Shown: positions 1 to 8,860, numbered from the stretch's first letter. The stretch is 40,769 nucleotides of DNA from Deltaproteobacteria bacterium (GCA_019136325.1 JAGVUJ010000302.1:1-40769); one strand, 5' to 3'. Program-made: numbers and translations. Notes: a model not told the origin generated them from the sequence alone.

Positions 1-1
1 C

Positions 2-424
2 TGGACCTATCAGATGCAAACCGGTTGCGGACCGCTTTACATAACCATCAACGAAGACGACAAAGGCTTGTTTGAACTTTTCACCACGATGGGAAAATCG
101 GGCGGATGCGCGGCATCACAAAGCGAAGCCATCGGACGCATGGTCTCCCTGGCCTGGCGCAGCGGACTGTCGTCCCGTCAGGTCATTAAGCAGTTGCAGG
201 GCATTTCGTGTCATTCGCCCTCCGGTTTCGGTGAAAACAAGATTCTGTCCTGTGCCGACGCTGTGGCCAAGTCCATTCAATTTCACATCGAAGCCAACGG
301 CGGAAAAGTGCAGCACGAAAAAATCGTATTCCGCAAAGGCGCCTGTCCGGACTGCGGCGGCATTGTCGAACATGAAGGCGGTTGCGCTGTTTGTCGCATG
401 TGCGGTTACAGTGAATGCGCATAA
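2..424 (+). CDS. nrdJ: Adenosylcobalamin-dependent ribonucleotide reductase, C-terminal part (5' end outside window)
   Basis: Only the last 140 codons are present; the frame is open from base 2, so the gene starts upstream. Class II ribonucleotide reductases make deoxyribonucleotides in the cytoplasm with vitamin B12 and no oxygen. The fragment has the family's C-terminal GCGPLYITIN block, the GKSGGCAASQ.EA.GR stretch, and a terminal cysteine tail, CPDCGG...CxxCG, typical of this family, where the tail carries the redox-active or metal-binding cysteines. It converges on the minus-strand ADP-forming synthetase 72 bp downstream, and no clear terminator lies between them. The family call is firm; the symbol rests on the match to the long NrdJ-type subfamily. 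A B12-dependent enzyme fits an anaerobe. Confidence 0.9.
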   Translation, partial: WTYQMQTGCGPLYITINEDDKGLFELFTTMGKSGGCAASQSEAIGRMVSLAWRSGLSSRQVIKQLQGISCHSPSGFGENKILSCADAVAKSIQFHIEANGGKVQHEKIVFRKGACPDCGGIVEHEGGCAVCRMCGYSECA

Positions 425-496
425 CCGATGCATCAGGACAATGCGTCAACGACATCCCTAAACAATGCACTGCCGAGTTATTCTATTGTCACGTTC

Positions 497-2584
497 TTAT
501 TGGAAGAAGATGCGGCTGTCGACAATCGAAACGCCCTTGCCCTGTTCGTGGACGATCACCGGGTTCAAATCGATTTCGGCGATGTCCGGAACCGCTGCCA
601 GGAGATTGGACACACGGCAAATCACATCGGCAAAAGCGTCGATATCCGCTTTCATCTTTCCTCTGGCTCCTTGCAGAACCGGGTAGGCCTGTAAATTTTT
701 CAACATATCCAGCGCTTCGCTTTTCGTGACCGGAGCGAGTCGGATGGACGTGTCCTTGAAGATTTCCAGAAAAATTCCGCCGAGTCCCGCAATCACAATC
801 GGTCCGCAGACGGGGTCCTGACGTCCGCCGACAAAACATTCCACGCCTTCGGCAGACATTTCCTGAATCAGGAAACCGTCCATGGCCGGTCGCGGCGTGA
901 TTCCTTTGACAGCTTGTTTCATGCCGGAAATCGCTTTTTTAAGTTCTCCGTGATTTTTGATATTCAGGCGCACACCGCCGACGTCGGATTTATGAGACGC
1001 GTCGCGTGAAAGAAGTTTCAGGGCGACGGGGAAATGAAGATGAGCTTCTCCGGCCTCTTTCGCGGATGTGACCGTAACGCCGGTAATGCTTTGAATGCCC
1101 GCGGCTGCTGTAATTAGCAGGGCTTCATCCGTCAGAGGAATCCTGTTTTCCGACTGACATCGTTCTTTGATTTTATCGACAGCCGCCCGATCGACAGATG
1201 ACCGGACATGGCTGCCTCTGGCATCACGCGCCGTTTTGTTTTCGTAATAGGCGGCCGACATGTGCAGGGCTTTTGCAGCCATCAGCGGCGTCGTAAAAAT
1301 CGGATATTCCTGATTCTTCGAAATATTCACCAGTTCCTGCGTATCCGTGACCATGGTCATGGCCACAGGCTTTTGATATTGCTGCACAAGTTTGCCGACG
1401 TTGCTCAGAAAATCCCGTGACATTTCCCCCTCATAGTTGGATATATAGAGATGGTTGAACAGAACGCCGTCCACATCGGGCAACTTCAAAGCTTCTTCCA
1501 GAATATGGGTAAAAATGGTGTAATCAAAAATTTCTCCCAGATCGAGCGGATTCTGGTGAGCGATGACCCGCGTGTTGTAAATGGTTTTCAGGTTTTCGAT
1601 AAATACAGGCGGAAAATCCACCAGCGTGAATCCGAACTTCGCACAGGCATCCACGCTCATCACGGCATGTCCGCCGGACCGCGACAGGACCGCCACCCGC
1701 CTGCTCTTCATTAATGGCAGCCGGATAATTTTCACCGCGTTGATGAAATCAATATCGTCTTCCACGCGGATGACCGCCGTCTGCCGGAAAGCGCCGTCGA
1801 CCACTGCATCGTCGGCGGAAAGGGCGGTGGTATGAGACTGGGCGATCTTCGCGGTAAGATTGCTGCGGTTGGATTTTAGAACAATCAGCGGCTTGTCGGA
1901 TTGGATCGCCAGGTCAAAAAAAGCTTTTCCACGCTTGAATCCTTCCAGGTACATGGCGACGATGTCCGTTTTGTCGTCGTTAAGCAGATACTCCAGCACA
2001 TCGACTTCATCGATCTGCAGCTTATTGCCGACGGCGGCAAATTTCCCGGGTACAATCGCATTGTCGCCGAATTCGCCGAGGTAAGACCCTCCCACGCCGC
2101 CGCTTTGAACGATCATGGCTACGCGTCCGCCGGGCACTGTCCTGGGGAAAAATCCGAAAGGCATCATCATTTTAATATCGAAATTGATGGTGCCGATACA
2201 GTTGGGACCGATGAAACGTATGCCGTAACGGTCGGCGATTTCCAGCACCTTTTCTTCCAGAACATTTTGCCCTTCGGAATATTCGCTGAACCCGCCCGAC
2301 TCGATGACAATCCGCTTGATGCCTTTTTTGCCGCAGGCTTCCATGAACTCCGGCACGGTCTGCGCGGGAGAAATGATAATAGCGACATCCGGCACCTCCG
2401 GGATTTTTTCAACGCTGTTAAAAACCGGAGCGCCTGCGATATCTCCTTCTTCCCGACCCACGCCGTAGATATTTCCATGATAGCCGTGCTGACGGTTGTT
2501 GAGGACAATGATGTGACCCAGATTAAGCCTTTTGACGGATGCGCCGATGACCACCATGCTGCGCGGATAAAAAAACTTTTCCAT
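497..2584 (-). CDS. ADP-forming acyl-CoA synthetase (fused alpha-beta acetate--CoA ligase family)
   Basis: 695 residues, the usual size for single-chain NDP-forming acyl-CoA synthetases. These interconvert acyl-CoA + ADP + Pi with acid + ATP + CoA, so they can either activate acids or harvest ATP. The N-terminal part is a CoA-binding Rossmann domain (VVIGAS near residue 12, IGPNCIG near 125). A succinyl-CoA-ligase-like domain follows with the phosphorylated histidine in SHTTAL (His251). The C-terminal half is an ATP-grasp domain with SHKSDVGGV (His531), the second histidine of the phosphate relay. Start ATG is preceded by GGAGG about 13 bases upstream. It is the last gene of a minus-strand run after two AMP-forming ligases and a MerR regulator. 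The substrate cannot be told; branched, aromatic or short-chain acids are all possible. Confidence 0.9.
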   Translation of the reverse strand: MEKFFYPRSMVVIGASVKRLNLGHIIVLNNRQHGYHGNIYGVGREEGDIAGAPVFNSVEKIPEVPDVAIIISPAQTVPEFMEACGKKGIKRIVIESGGFSEYSEGQNVLEEKVLEIADRYGIRFIGPNCIGTINFDIKMMMPFGFFPRTVPGGRVAMIVQSGGVGGSYLGEFGDNAIVPGKFAAVGNKLQIDEVDVLEYLLNDDKTDIVAMYLEGFKRGKAFFDLAIQSDKPLIVLKSNRSNLTAKIAQSHTTALSADDAVVDGAFRQTAVIRVEDDIDFINAVKIIRLPLMKSRRVAVLSRSGGHAVMSVDACAKFGFTLVDFPPVFIENLKTIYNTRVIAHQNPLDLGEIFDYTIFTHILEEALKLPDVDGVLFNHLYISNYEGEMSRDFLSNVGKLVQQYQKPVAMTMVTDTQELVNISKNQEYPIFTTPLMAAKALHMSAAYYENKTARDARGSHVRSSVDRAAVDKIKERCQSENRIPLTDEALLITAAAGIQSITGVTVTSAKEAGEAHLHFPVALKLLSRDASHKSDVGGVRLNIKNHGELKKAISGMKQAVKGITPRPAMDGFLIQEMSAEGVECFVGGRQDPVCGPIVIAGLGGIFLEIFKDTSIRLAPVTKSEALDMLKNLQAYPVLQGARGKMKADIDAFADVICRVSNLLAAVPDIAEIDLNPVIVHEQGKGVSIVDSRIFFQ

Positions 2585-2632
2585 TTTTCTGTGCGGTTCC
2601 TCCCTGGTTATCCAATTCGGAATTTCTAAGAA

Positions 2633-3025
2633 TCATTTGCCGATTTTGGATTTAATCCTGTTCTGATATTCGATGATTTCGTTTCTTAAGATGTTAAGGT
2701 CAGCAATACGATCGTCGAGCCTTGTCAGTTGATTATTCAAGAGCTCCAGCAATCGTCCGAGAACCTTGTCATTGGATTTTTCAATCGTCCACATCGCTTC
2801 CAGTTCCTGCATTTCCGACAACGTCATGCCCATAATCTTCAGGCGCTTGATCAATTTCAGACGGCGCAAATCCGCATCCGTATAAATGCGGCGTCCGCCT
2901 TCAACACGTTTGATGGAGTTGAGCAGGCCGATTTCTTCATAATAACGGATCGTGCGCTGGCTCATTTCCAGCTTCTGCGCCAGTTCGCCGATGGAGGTGA
3001 ACGTTTCCTTTTGCTCTCTCGTCAT
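2633..3025 (-). CDS. MerR-family transcriptional regulator
   Basis: 130 residues. Residues 11-75 form the winged helix-turn-helix of the MerR family (SIGELAQKLEMSQRTIRYYEEIGLL, quoted here only as its ends SIGELAQ and RTIRYYEEIGLL, then GGRRIY), followed by a C-terminal coiled-coil dimerisation helix. There is no cysteine at all, so a metal- or thiol-sensing role is unlikely. It is short, like the MerR regulators of fatty-acid and branched-chain amino-acid catabolism in proteobacteria (LiuR-like), and it sits between acyl-CoA ligases on both sides: 18 bp after the ligase at 3044-4594 and 48 bp before the ADP-forming synthetase. The likely role is control of this operon, perhaps with an acyl-CoA effector; that is inference from context. 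Confidence 0.85.
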   Translation of the reverse strand: MTREQKETFTSIGELAQKLEMSQRTIRYYEEIGLLNSIKRVEGGRRIYTDADLRRLKLIKRLKIMGMTLSEMQELEAMWTIEKSNDKVLGRLLELLNNQLTRLDDRIADLNILRNEIIEYQNRIKSKIGK

Positions 3026-3043
3026 GGAGGACTCCCGTTGAAA

Positions 3044-4594
3044 TTATGAACCGTACTGCTCTTTGAGTTCCCGTTTGAGAATTTTTCCCGATGGGTTTTT
3101 GGGCAGTTTGTCGGTGATAAAAACTTTCTTGGGACATTTAAATCCCGCCAGGTGCTTTTTGCAATAGGCAATGATTTCTTTCTCTTGGAGATGAACGTCC
3201 TTCTTTGGCACGGCGACCACCGCCACGATTTCTATCCACTTGGGATCGGACAGTCCGATGACCGCCGCCTCCGCGATGCCCGGATACTGATAAACGACTT
3301 CCTCGACTTCGCGGGAGGCCACATTCTCTCCGCCGGTTTTGATCATATCTTTTTTACGGTCTACCACATAGAGATAGCCGTCGCCGTCGAAACGTCCCAG
3401 ATCGCCGCTGTGGAACCAGCCGAACTGGAAGGCGTCGGCGGTTTTTTCGGCGTCATTCAGATAGCCGGTCATAACATGGCCGGAACGATGAACAATTTCT
3501 CCCACCTCTCCCAGCGGAACAAATTTTCCGTCATCGTCCATCAGCCTTGTTTCTACATTCAGTACCGGTTTGCCCGCGGAACCGGGTTTCAGAAGCTGAT
3601 CCTCCGGTTTCAAAATAGTGGCCACCGGTCCCATTTCCGTCTGCCCGTAATAGTTCCAGAGCTTCAGGCCGTGGAACGTTACGGATAATTGTTTGATGAT
3701 TTCCACCGGCATGATGCTGGCGCCGTAGGCGGCCTTTTTCAGGCTGGTGTGATTATAATTATTGAACTCTGGATGATTCAGAATTCCGATCCAGACGGTC
3801 GGCGGCGCGAACATATGCGTGATCTGATATTTTTCAAGGAGCCTGATCATTTCCAGCGCGTCCGCTTTATGCATGATGATATTCGTGGCGCCGACGTACA
3901 GATAGGGCATCAGGAAGCAGTGGAGCTGGGCGCAGTGAAACAGGGGCAGGGCATGGAGACTGACATCGTCGGTTGCGTACTGGCCGTCGAAAATGCAGCT
4001 GTGATACTGCGACATCAACGCCCGGTGCGACAGCATGGCGCCTTTGGGTTTTGATTCCGTTCCGCTGGTGTAGGGAATTTGCACGATATCTTCCGCGCTG
4101 ACATCCACCTGCGGCTCATCATAGGTCATTTTTGCCGTTTCCGTTATCAGGTTAAAGAATCCTTCGGGAACAGCGGAATTTTCCAAAGGGAGGAAGCCCC
4201 AATGTTCTACGGTGGAAAATTTATCCCGGCAATCGGCAATAACCGGGTAGAGCGAATCTTCGACAATGAATAATTTCGAGCCGGAGTGATTGATGATGAA
4301 AGCTATTTCGTCGGCATTGAGCATATAATTGATGGGAACCTGAATGGCGCCTATTTTGGCGAGTCCCATCATGCTGATCGGGTAATAATGGGAATTGTAA
4401 GCGAAGAGGGCCACCCGGTCGCCCTTCCTGATTCCGTAACGGGTCATGAGATTGGCAAAGCGTCTTGCTTCCCTTTCCAGATCGTAAAACGACAGCTTTT
4501 CATCTCGGAAAATAATGGCCGTTTTGTCGCCGTATTTCGTTGCCGCCCGGCGGGCCATATCGCCGATGGTGTCGCGATTAATAATGTTGCTCAT
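3044..4594 (-). CDS. AMP-forming acyl-CoA ligase (ANL superfamily) with unusual P-loop
   Basis: 516 residues, usual for fatty acid/aromatic acid--CoA ligases that adenylate an acid and pass it to CoA. The ATP-binding loop at residues 175-190 reads YTSGTESKPKGAMLSH; the usual TSGTTGxPKG has Glu-Ser in place of Thr-Gly, a deviation rarely seen. Other motifs are normal: YYGQTEMGP, HSGDLGRFDGDGYLYVVDRKKD in its key parts (SGD, DRKKDMI, GGENV), and the catalytic lysine in NPSGKILKREL near the C-terminus. An AAGGA site lies about 9 bases before the ATG. It lies in the minus-strand operon with the ligase upstream and MerR downstream. The acid substrate cannot be assigned. Confidence 0.9.
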   Translation of the reverse strand: MSNIINRDTIGDMARRAATKYGDKTAIIFRDEKLSFYDLEREARRFANLMTRYGIRKGDRVALFAYNSHYYPISMMGLAKIGAIQVPINYMLNADEIAFIINHSGSKLFIVEDSLYPVIADCRDKFSTVEHWGFLPLENSAVPEGFFNLITETAKMTYDEPQVDVSAEDIVQIPYTSGTESKPKGAMLSHRALMSQYHSCIFDGQYATDDVSLHALPLFHCAQLHCFLMPYLYVGATNIIMHKADALEMIRLLEKYQITHMFAPPTVWIGILNHPEFNNYNHTSLKKAAYGASIMPVEIIKQLSVTFHGLKLWNYYGQTEMGPVATILKPEDQLLKPGSAGKPVLNVETRLMDDDGKFVPLGEVGEIVHRSGHVMTGYLNDAEKTADAFQFGWFHSGDLGRFDGDGYLYVVDRKKDMIKTGGENVASREVEEVVYQYPGIAEAAVIGLSDPKWIEIVAVVAVPKKDVHLQEKEIIAYCKKHLAGFKCPKKVFITDKLPKNPSGKILKRELKEQYGS

Positions 4595-4798
4595 AACCTG
4601 TAATCCTTTATTTAATCGTTGTTCAATATGCTTTCGCGTGATGTTTCATCAGCGCTCTATACCGTAGATCATGTCGAAGCGAATCCTATCGTCCGGCGAG
4701 GCCGGGGAGAAATAGGGGGTTATGTTGTTTACGATTCCACTCATATGTTCGGAATGACATCGACTCCCGTTACGATGCATTCCCCGCGCGGGGACAGC
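4595..4798. other. Gap between two ligase genes with a GC-rich palindrome
   Basis: About 200 bases between two same-strand ligase genes. At 4781-4794 the sequence TCCCCGCGCGGGGA is a perfect self-complementary 14-mer right after the stop codon of the upstream (minus-strand) gene. It has no T-run, so it is not a standard intrinsic terminator; it may stabilise the mRNA end or attenuate read-through. No coding region was seen here. Confidence 0.5.
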
Positions 4799-6439
4799 TT
4801 AAGCCTGATATTTTTTCTCATACATTTCTTTCATTTTGAATTTCTGGATCTTCCCGCTGGCCGTTGTCGGATAGCCGTCGACAAACTCCCAGTATCTGGG
4901 AATCTTGTGTCGCGCGATTTTCCCCTGACAAAACTCGGTGAATTCTTCCGGCGAAGCCGTCTGTCCTGTTTTGAGTTGAATCGCGGCCAGGACCTGCTCG
5001 CCGTATTTTTTATCGGGGATGCCGATAACCTGCACATTAACCACTTTGGGATGCGTGAAAAGAAACTCCTCCAGTTCGCGGGGATAAATATTTTCGCCGC
5101 CGCGGATGATCATGTCTTTGATTCGGCCGGTTACTTTGAAATAACCGTTTTCATCGATTTCGCCCAGATCGCCGGTGTGCAGCCAGTTGTATTTATCAAT
5201 GGCATCCGCCGTTGCCTCAGGCATTTTGTAATAGCCCTTCATAACGCAGGCGCTCCGCGTGACAATTTCGCCCTGAGTATTGGGGGGCAGATCGACGCCC
5301 AGATCCGGATCGACAATTTTTCCTTCGATATCCGGCAGAAGCCGGCCCACGGTGGAAACGCGCAGTTCAACCGGATCGTCGCGCCGCGTCATCGTCATCA
5401 CCGGGGCTGATTCCGTCTGGCCGAAGGCAATGACGATCTCGGGACAATGCATTTTCGTGCGTACCTGGTTCATCGTTTCGACGGGGCAGGGAGCCCCGGC
5501 CATAATGCCCGTACGCAGAGACGTCATGTCGTATTTGTCAAAGTCGGGATGATTCAAAATCGCGATGAACATGGTCGGCACGCCGTTCACCGCCGTGCAT
5601 TGCTCCGCGGAAATGAATTGAACAGCTTTGAGGGGATCAAAAAATTCCACCACCACCATGGTGGAACCGTGATAAACGCAGTTGAGCGAACTCATCACGC
5701 AGCCGAAGCAGTGAAATAACGGCACTTGAATCAGCAGCCGGTCTTTCTCCGTCATCCCCATGACATCACCGACCATGCGGGCGTTGTTGACGATGTTGTG
5801 ATGTGTCAGCATGACGCCCTTGGGGAATCCTGTTGTTCCGGACGTGTACTGCATATTGATGACATCGTCGTCATCCAGGCTGTTTAACCGGTCGTCCAGT
5901 TGTCTGTCGGTGACCTCTCTTCCCAATTTAAGGATGTCGCTGAAACGAAGCATCCCGGGCGTGTCCTCTCTTTTCCCGATGTAAATAATGTTTTTCAAAG
6001 CCGGTAGTTTTTCGGAAACCGGATGGCCTGCTTTGTGATGATCGATATCGGGCAGTATCTTGCGAACATTATCGTAGAAGCTGATATCGCGATAAGATTC
6101 AATAAGAAAAAGCGTGGTGGAATCGGACTGCCTGAGAATATATTCCAGCTCATGGGTCTGATAATTGGTATTGACCGTCACCAGAATGCCGCCCGTCATT
6201 CCCAGCGCAAACTGCAAATAAATCCATTCGGGGATATTGGTCGTCCAGACGGCGATATTGTCACCGCGTTTGACACCGATAGCCATTAGTCCTTTGGCGA
6301 CATCTCTGCATGCCCGATAGAATTCGCTGTATGTTTGCCGAATGCCGAACTCCGGACAAACAAGAGCCATATTGTCCGGATAACGTTCCGCCGTTTCCTT
6401 CACCAACCGGCCGATAGTCTTTTTAACAAAATCTGACAT
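4799..6439 (-). CDS. AMP-forming fatty acyl-CoA ligase (ANL superfamily)
   Basis: 546 residues from the chosen start. An ATG six codons further upstream is in frame, but GGGAGGTGG sits 4-12 bases before the ATG at 6439, so that start is taken. The ATP loop QYTSGTTGFPKGVMLTH is at about residues 197-212, FGQTESAPV forms the adenylate motif, LHTGDLGEIDENGY and GRIKDMIIRGGENIYP mark the hinge, and the catalytic lysine is in TASGKIQKF at the end. It resembles the medium/long-chain acyl-CoA synthetases common in deltaproteobacteria. It is the first gene of the minus-strand acyl-activation operon, with sigma70-like promoters in front. Chain length specificity is unknown. Confidence 0.92.
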   Translation of the reverse strand: MSDFVKKTIGRLVKETAERYPDNMALVCPEFGIRQTYSEFYRACRDVAKGLMAIGVKRGDNIAVWTTNIPEWIYLQFALGMTGGILVTVNTNYQTHELEYILRQSDSTTLFLIESYRDISFYDNVRKILPDIDHHKAGHPVSEKLPALKNIIYIGKREDTPGMLRFSDILKLGREVTDRQLDDRLNSLDDDDVINMQYTSGTTGFPKGVMLTHHNIVNNARMVGDVMGMTEKDRLLIQVPLFHCFGCVMSSLNCVYHGSTMVVVEFFDPLKAVQFISAEQCTAVNGVPTMFIAILNHPDFDKYDMTSLRTGIMAGAPCPVETMNQVRTKMHCPEIVIAFGQTESAPVMTMTRRDDPVELRVSTVGRLLPDIEGKIVDPDLGVDLPPNTQGEIVTRSACVMKGYYKMPEATADAIDKYNWLHTGDLGEIDENGYFKVTGRIKDMIIRGGENIYPRELEEFLFTHPKVVNVQVIGIPDKKYGEQVLAAIQLKTGQTASPEEFTEFCQGKIARHKIPRYWEFVDGYPTTASGKIQKFKMKEMYEKKYQA

Positions 6440-6443
6440 TATT

Positions 6444-6452
6444 CCACCTCCC
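6444..6452 (-). promoter_or_regulatory. Ribosome binding site that fixes the ligase start
   Basis: GGGAGGTGG on the minus strand ends four bases before the ATG at 6439. It overlaps the codons following the alternative upstream ATG at 6457, which has no such site of its own. Confidence 0.75.
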
Positions 6453-6483
6453 GGCATTTGATTTTTTATTGTAAAATCCAGCC

Positions 6484-6512
6484 ATTAAATGCCATTTGCG
6501 TAAATTGGTCAA
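6484..6512 (-). promoter_or_regulatory. Possible proximal promoter of the acyl-activation operon
   Basis: On the minus strand TTGACC (6512-6507), a 17-base spacer and TTTAAT (6489-6484), about 45 bases before the ligase start. It matches the sigma70 consensus at five of six (-35) and four to five of six (-10) positions. It is weaker than the distal promoter at 6575-6603; the two could both be used. Confidence 0.4.
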
Positions 6513-6574
6513 CGGGGATAATCTTTTAATATTACGACCGTTTTTTAATGAAATGCCACCTTACGTTAACTGGG

Positions 6575-6603
6575 ATGATAAGTCTGTAAAATGCATTTGT
6601 CAA
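6575..6603 (-). promoter_or_regulatory. Sigma70-type promoter of the minus-strand acyl-activation operon
   Basis: On the minus strand TTGACA (6603-6598), a 17-base spacer and TATCAT (6580-6575). The -35 box is perfect and the -10 box has one mismatch. It would give a leader of about 130 bases before the ATG at 6439. A hairpin-repeat locus starts 29 bases upstream of the -35 box. Confidence 0.6.
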
Positions 6604-6631
6604 GAAAATATTAGTGCAATCTGATGAAACC

Positions 6632-6750
6632 CGGATATTACAAACGAAGCGCGGTAATCTCTGCAAGTTGTCATGAATCTTGTTGAAAGCGAACGGCTGA
6701 AAGCAGGATATGTTGGACGAGTTATCCAATCCCGACATGCAGGGATTGGA
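6632..6750 (+). repeat. Hairpin-repeat locus 1 (type A hairpin, linker, type B hairpin)
   Basis: Type A hairpin: arms 6632-6641 and 6654-6663 pair over ten positions (one mismatch, one G-T), enclosing the 12-base loop AAACGAAGCGCG. About 60 bases later, after the linker GACGAGTTATCC, a type B hairpin has perfect 9-base arms TCCAATCCC (6725-6733) and GGGATTGGA (6742-6750). The same order, loop and linker recur at 28643 and 34889. The locus sits between divergent promoters. It lacks a T-run, so it is not a normal terminator. Confidence 0.65.
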
Positions 6751-6781
6751 CGCTATCTCCTGATGCCGAAACGCATTGGGG

Positions 6782-6810
6782 TTGACACCTCAAGCGTAAG
6801 AGAGTATATA
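6782..6810 (+). promoter_or_regulatory. Strong sigma70-type promoter for the acyl-CoA synthetase at 7040
   Basis: TTGACA (6782-6787), a 17-base spacer and TATATA (6805-6810). Transcription would begin near 6817 and give a leader of about 220 bases. A perfect inverted repeat begins at 6819, right at the predicted transcription start, which suggests repression. Confidence 0.65.
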
Positions 6811-6818
6811 AACGCCGT

Positions 6819-6842
6819 TAATGTTTCATAATGGAAACATTA
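6819..6842. promoter_or_regulatory. Palindromic operator at the predicted transcription start
   Basis: Perfect 9-base arms TAATGTTTC and GAAACATTA separated by six bases (ATAATG). The position just downstream of a consensus -10 box is that of a repressor site. The regulator is not identified; its half-site differs from both TetR operators seen elsewhere in the window, although it shares ATGTTTCATA with the reverse complement of the operator at 24384-24407. Confidence 0.55.
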
Positions 6843-7039
6843 AATGAAAGTTAAATAGGATTGAAAACTTATATTTCAACGGCATGACTCTGTTGTTCCC
6901 ATTTATTCCCATGATCTAATCCCCGTTAGTTCGTTTCTCAGATGTCAAATATAAGCTTGAAATAACCTGTGCCGGCTTGCGACGTTCGGATCGTCCGGAA
7001 CCTGTGGCCGGCGCAGACATAAAATACAGGAGTGATATC

Positions 7040-8860
7040 ATGAGCGCAGTTAAACCTTACAATGACACGACAATGCCAGGTATTTTCAGAAATCAGGTGA
7101 AGAAGTCCCGCGACATAATTTTTCTGAGAATACGCGATGAAAACAAAAACTGGAAAGAGTACACGTATGGCGATATCAGCGGGCAGATCGACGCACTGGC
7201 TTCGTACTTTCTGAAAAAAGGCATCCAGCCGAAAGATAAAATTGCCATCTATTCCAACAACCGTCCTGAATGGGTCGTAGCCGATCTGGCCACGCTGGCC
7301 ATCGGCGCGGCCGACGTGACCGTCTATCCGACCAACTCCGGGCCGGAAGCCGAATACATCCTGAATGATTCCCGGGCAAAGATATGCATGTGCGCCGGGA
7401 AGTTTCAGGTTGATAATCTGTTGAAGGAAAAAGATAATCTTCACTATCTGCAGGAAATCATTGTTTTCGACGATCTGGACGACAAGGACCCGATGGTGGT
7501 CAAGTTTTCCCATGCTCTTAAGACCGGCAGGAAAAACCTGAATTCCTCGGAGATCGACAAGCGCATAAAAAATATCGATGTTCAGGAAACGGCAACCCTG
7601 ATTTACACCTCGGGCACGACGGGCAATCCCAAAGGCGCCATGCTGACCCACAGCAACCTGGTGTCCAACGTGAAACAATTCGTCGAGCATCATCCGTTCC
7701 CCCCCGGAGGGACATGTGTGTCGCTTCTTCCTCTGTCTCATGCACTGGAGCGTACGGTCGGCTACAATTCCATGATCCACGAAGGAGGCACCATCAATTA
7801 TACAAAAGGGTCGGATACCCTGCTGGAGGACCTCAAAGACATCAGGCCCACGCTGGCCATCTACGTGCCGCGCGTTCTCGAGAAAATTTATGAAGGCGTC
7901 ATGGGTCAACTGGCAAAGGCTCCGGAAAACAAAAAGAAGTTGTTCAACCTGTCCATCAACGTTGGCAAAAAGGCATTGCCCTATATTCTTTACAACAAAT
8001 CGCTGCCCTTTTTCCTGAATCTGGAATACACGCTTTTCGATAAGCTCATTTATTCAAAACTTCGCGCGGCTCTGGGGCTCGATCGCATGGTCACGATCGG
8101 AGTCGGCGGCGCGCCTCTGTCCAACGAGATCCATGCATTTTTCCATATTATCGGCGTTGAAATCCACATGGGCTACGGCCTGACCGAGACCACGCCGATA
8201 ACGCACCTGAACACATACAAGCATCTCCGGCCGATCAAGATAGGCACCTGCGGTCCGGCCTTCCCGCGCACGGAATGCAAGATTGCGGAAGACGGTGAAA
8301 TCCTGATCCGCGGGCCTCAGGTGATGAAAGGATACTACAACAGGCCGGAAGACACGGCGCAGGTGCTCACGAAGGACGGGTGGTTTTACACCGGCGACAT
8401 CGGCACCATCGATGCCGACGGTTATCTGACGATCACGGACCGCAAGAAAGATATTCTGATTACCGCGGGCGGCAAGAATGTTTCACCCCAGGTCATCGAG
8501 GGACAGTTTATGATGCATCCGCTTATCGAGCAGATTGCCATCGTGGGCGATCAGAAGAAATACCTTGTCGCCATTATCGTGCCCTGCTTCCCCGAACTGT
8601 TGAGATGGACCAAGTCGAAAAACATAACCGAAACCGATCCGAAAAAACTTATCGCCAATCCGGAAGTCGTCAAAAAATTCAACGAAACGATCGACGAATT
8701 GAACAAGCCGCTGGGACGCGTGGAACAGATCAAACGTTTTGCCCTTATCGACCACGCCTTCAGTCAGGAAACCGGCGAACTGACGCCCACGCTCAAGATC
8801 AAGCGCAAAATCGTTCTGGCCAATTACAAAGGCCTCATCGAGGAGATGTATAAGGAATAA
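7040..8860 (+). CDS. Long-chain acyl-CoA synthetase (AMP-forming)
   Basis: 606 residues, the length of FadD15/Faa1-type long-chain fatty acid--CoA ligases. The ATG at 7040 is chosen over an upstream in-frame start at 6977 because AGGAGTG lies 5-11 bases before it. Motifs in order: IYTSGTTGNPKGAMLTHSN (about 188-206), the GYGLTETTP adenylate motif, GEILIRGPQVMKGYY, FYTGDIGTIDADGYL, and DRKKDILITAGGKNVSPQ, which is the long-chain subgroup signature. The C-terminus carries LTPTLKIKRK with the catalytic lysine. It is a single transcription unit with its own promoter, a likely operator and a strong terminator, and diverges from the ligase operon on the other strand. Confidence 0.93.
   Translation: MSAVKPYNDTTMPGIFRNQVKKSRDIIFLRIRDENKNWKEYTYGDISGQIDALASYFLKKGIQPKDKIAIYSNNRPEWVVADLATLAIGAADVTVYPTNSGPEAEYILNDSRAKICMCAGKFQVDNLLKEKDNLHYLQEIIVFDDLDDKDPMVVKFSHALKTGRKNLNSSEIDKRIKNIDVQETATLIYTSGTTGNPKGAMLTHSNLVSNVKQFVEHHPFPPGGTCVSLLPLSHALERTVGYNSMIHEGGTINYTKGSDTLLEDLKDIRPTLAIYVPRVLEKIYEGVMGQLAKAPENKKKLFNLSINVGKKALPYILYNKSLPFFLNLEYTLFDKLIYSKLRAALGLDRMVTIGVGGAPLSNEIHAFFHIIGVEIHMGYGLTETTPITHLNTYKHLRPIKIGTCGPAFPRTECKIAEDGEILIRGPQVMKGYYNRPEDTAQVLTKDGWFYTGDIGTIDADGYLTITDRKKDILITAGGKNVSPQVIEGQFMMHPLIEQIAIVGDQKKYLVAIIVPCFPELLRWTKSKNITETDPKKLIANPEVVKKFNETIDELNKPLGRVEQIKRFALIDHAFSQETGELTPTLKIKRKIVLANYKGLIEEMYKE

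Noticed and set aside
6938..7909. Long minus-strand open frame opposite the acyl-CoA synthetase
   Set aside because: It lies fully within a gene with all ANL motifs, has no ribosome site and a low-complexity translation; it is a shadow frame.
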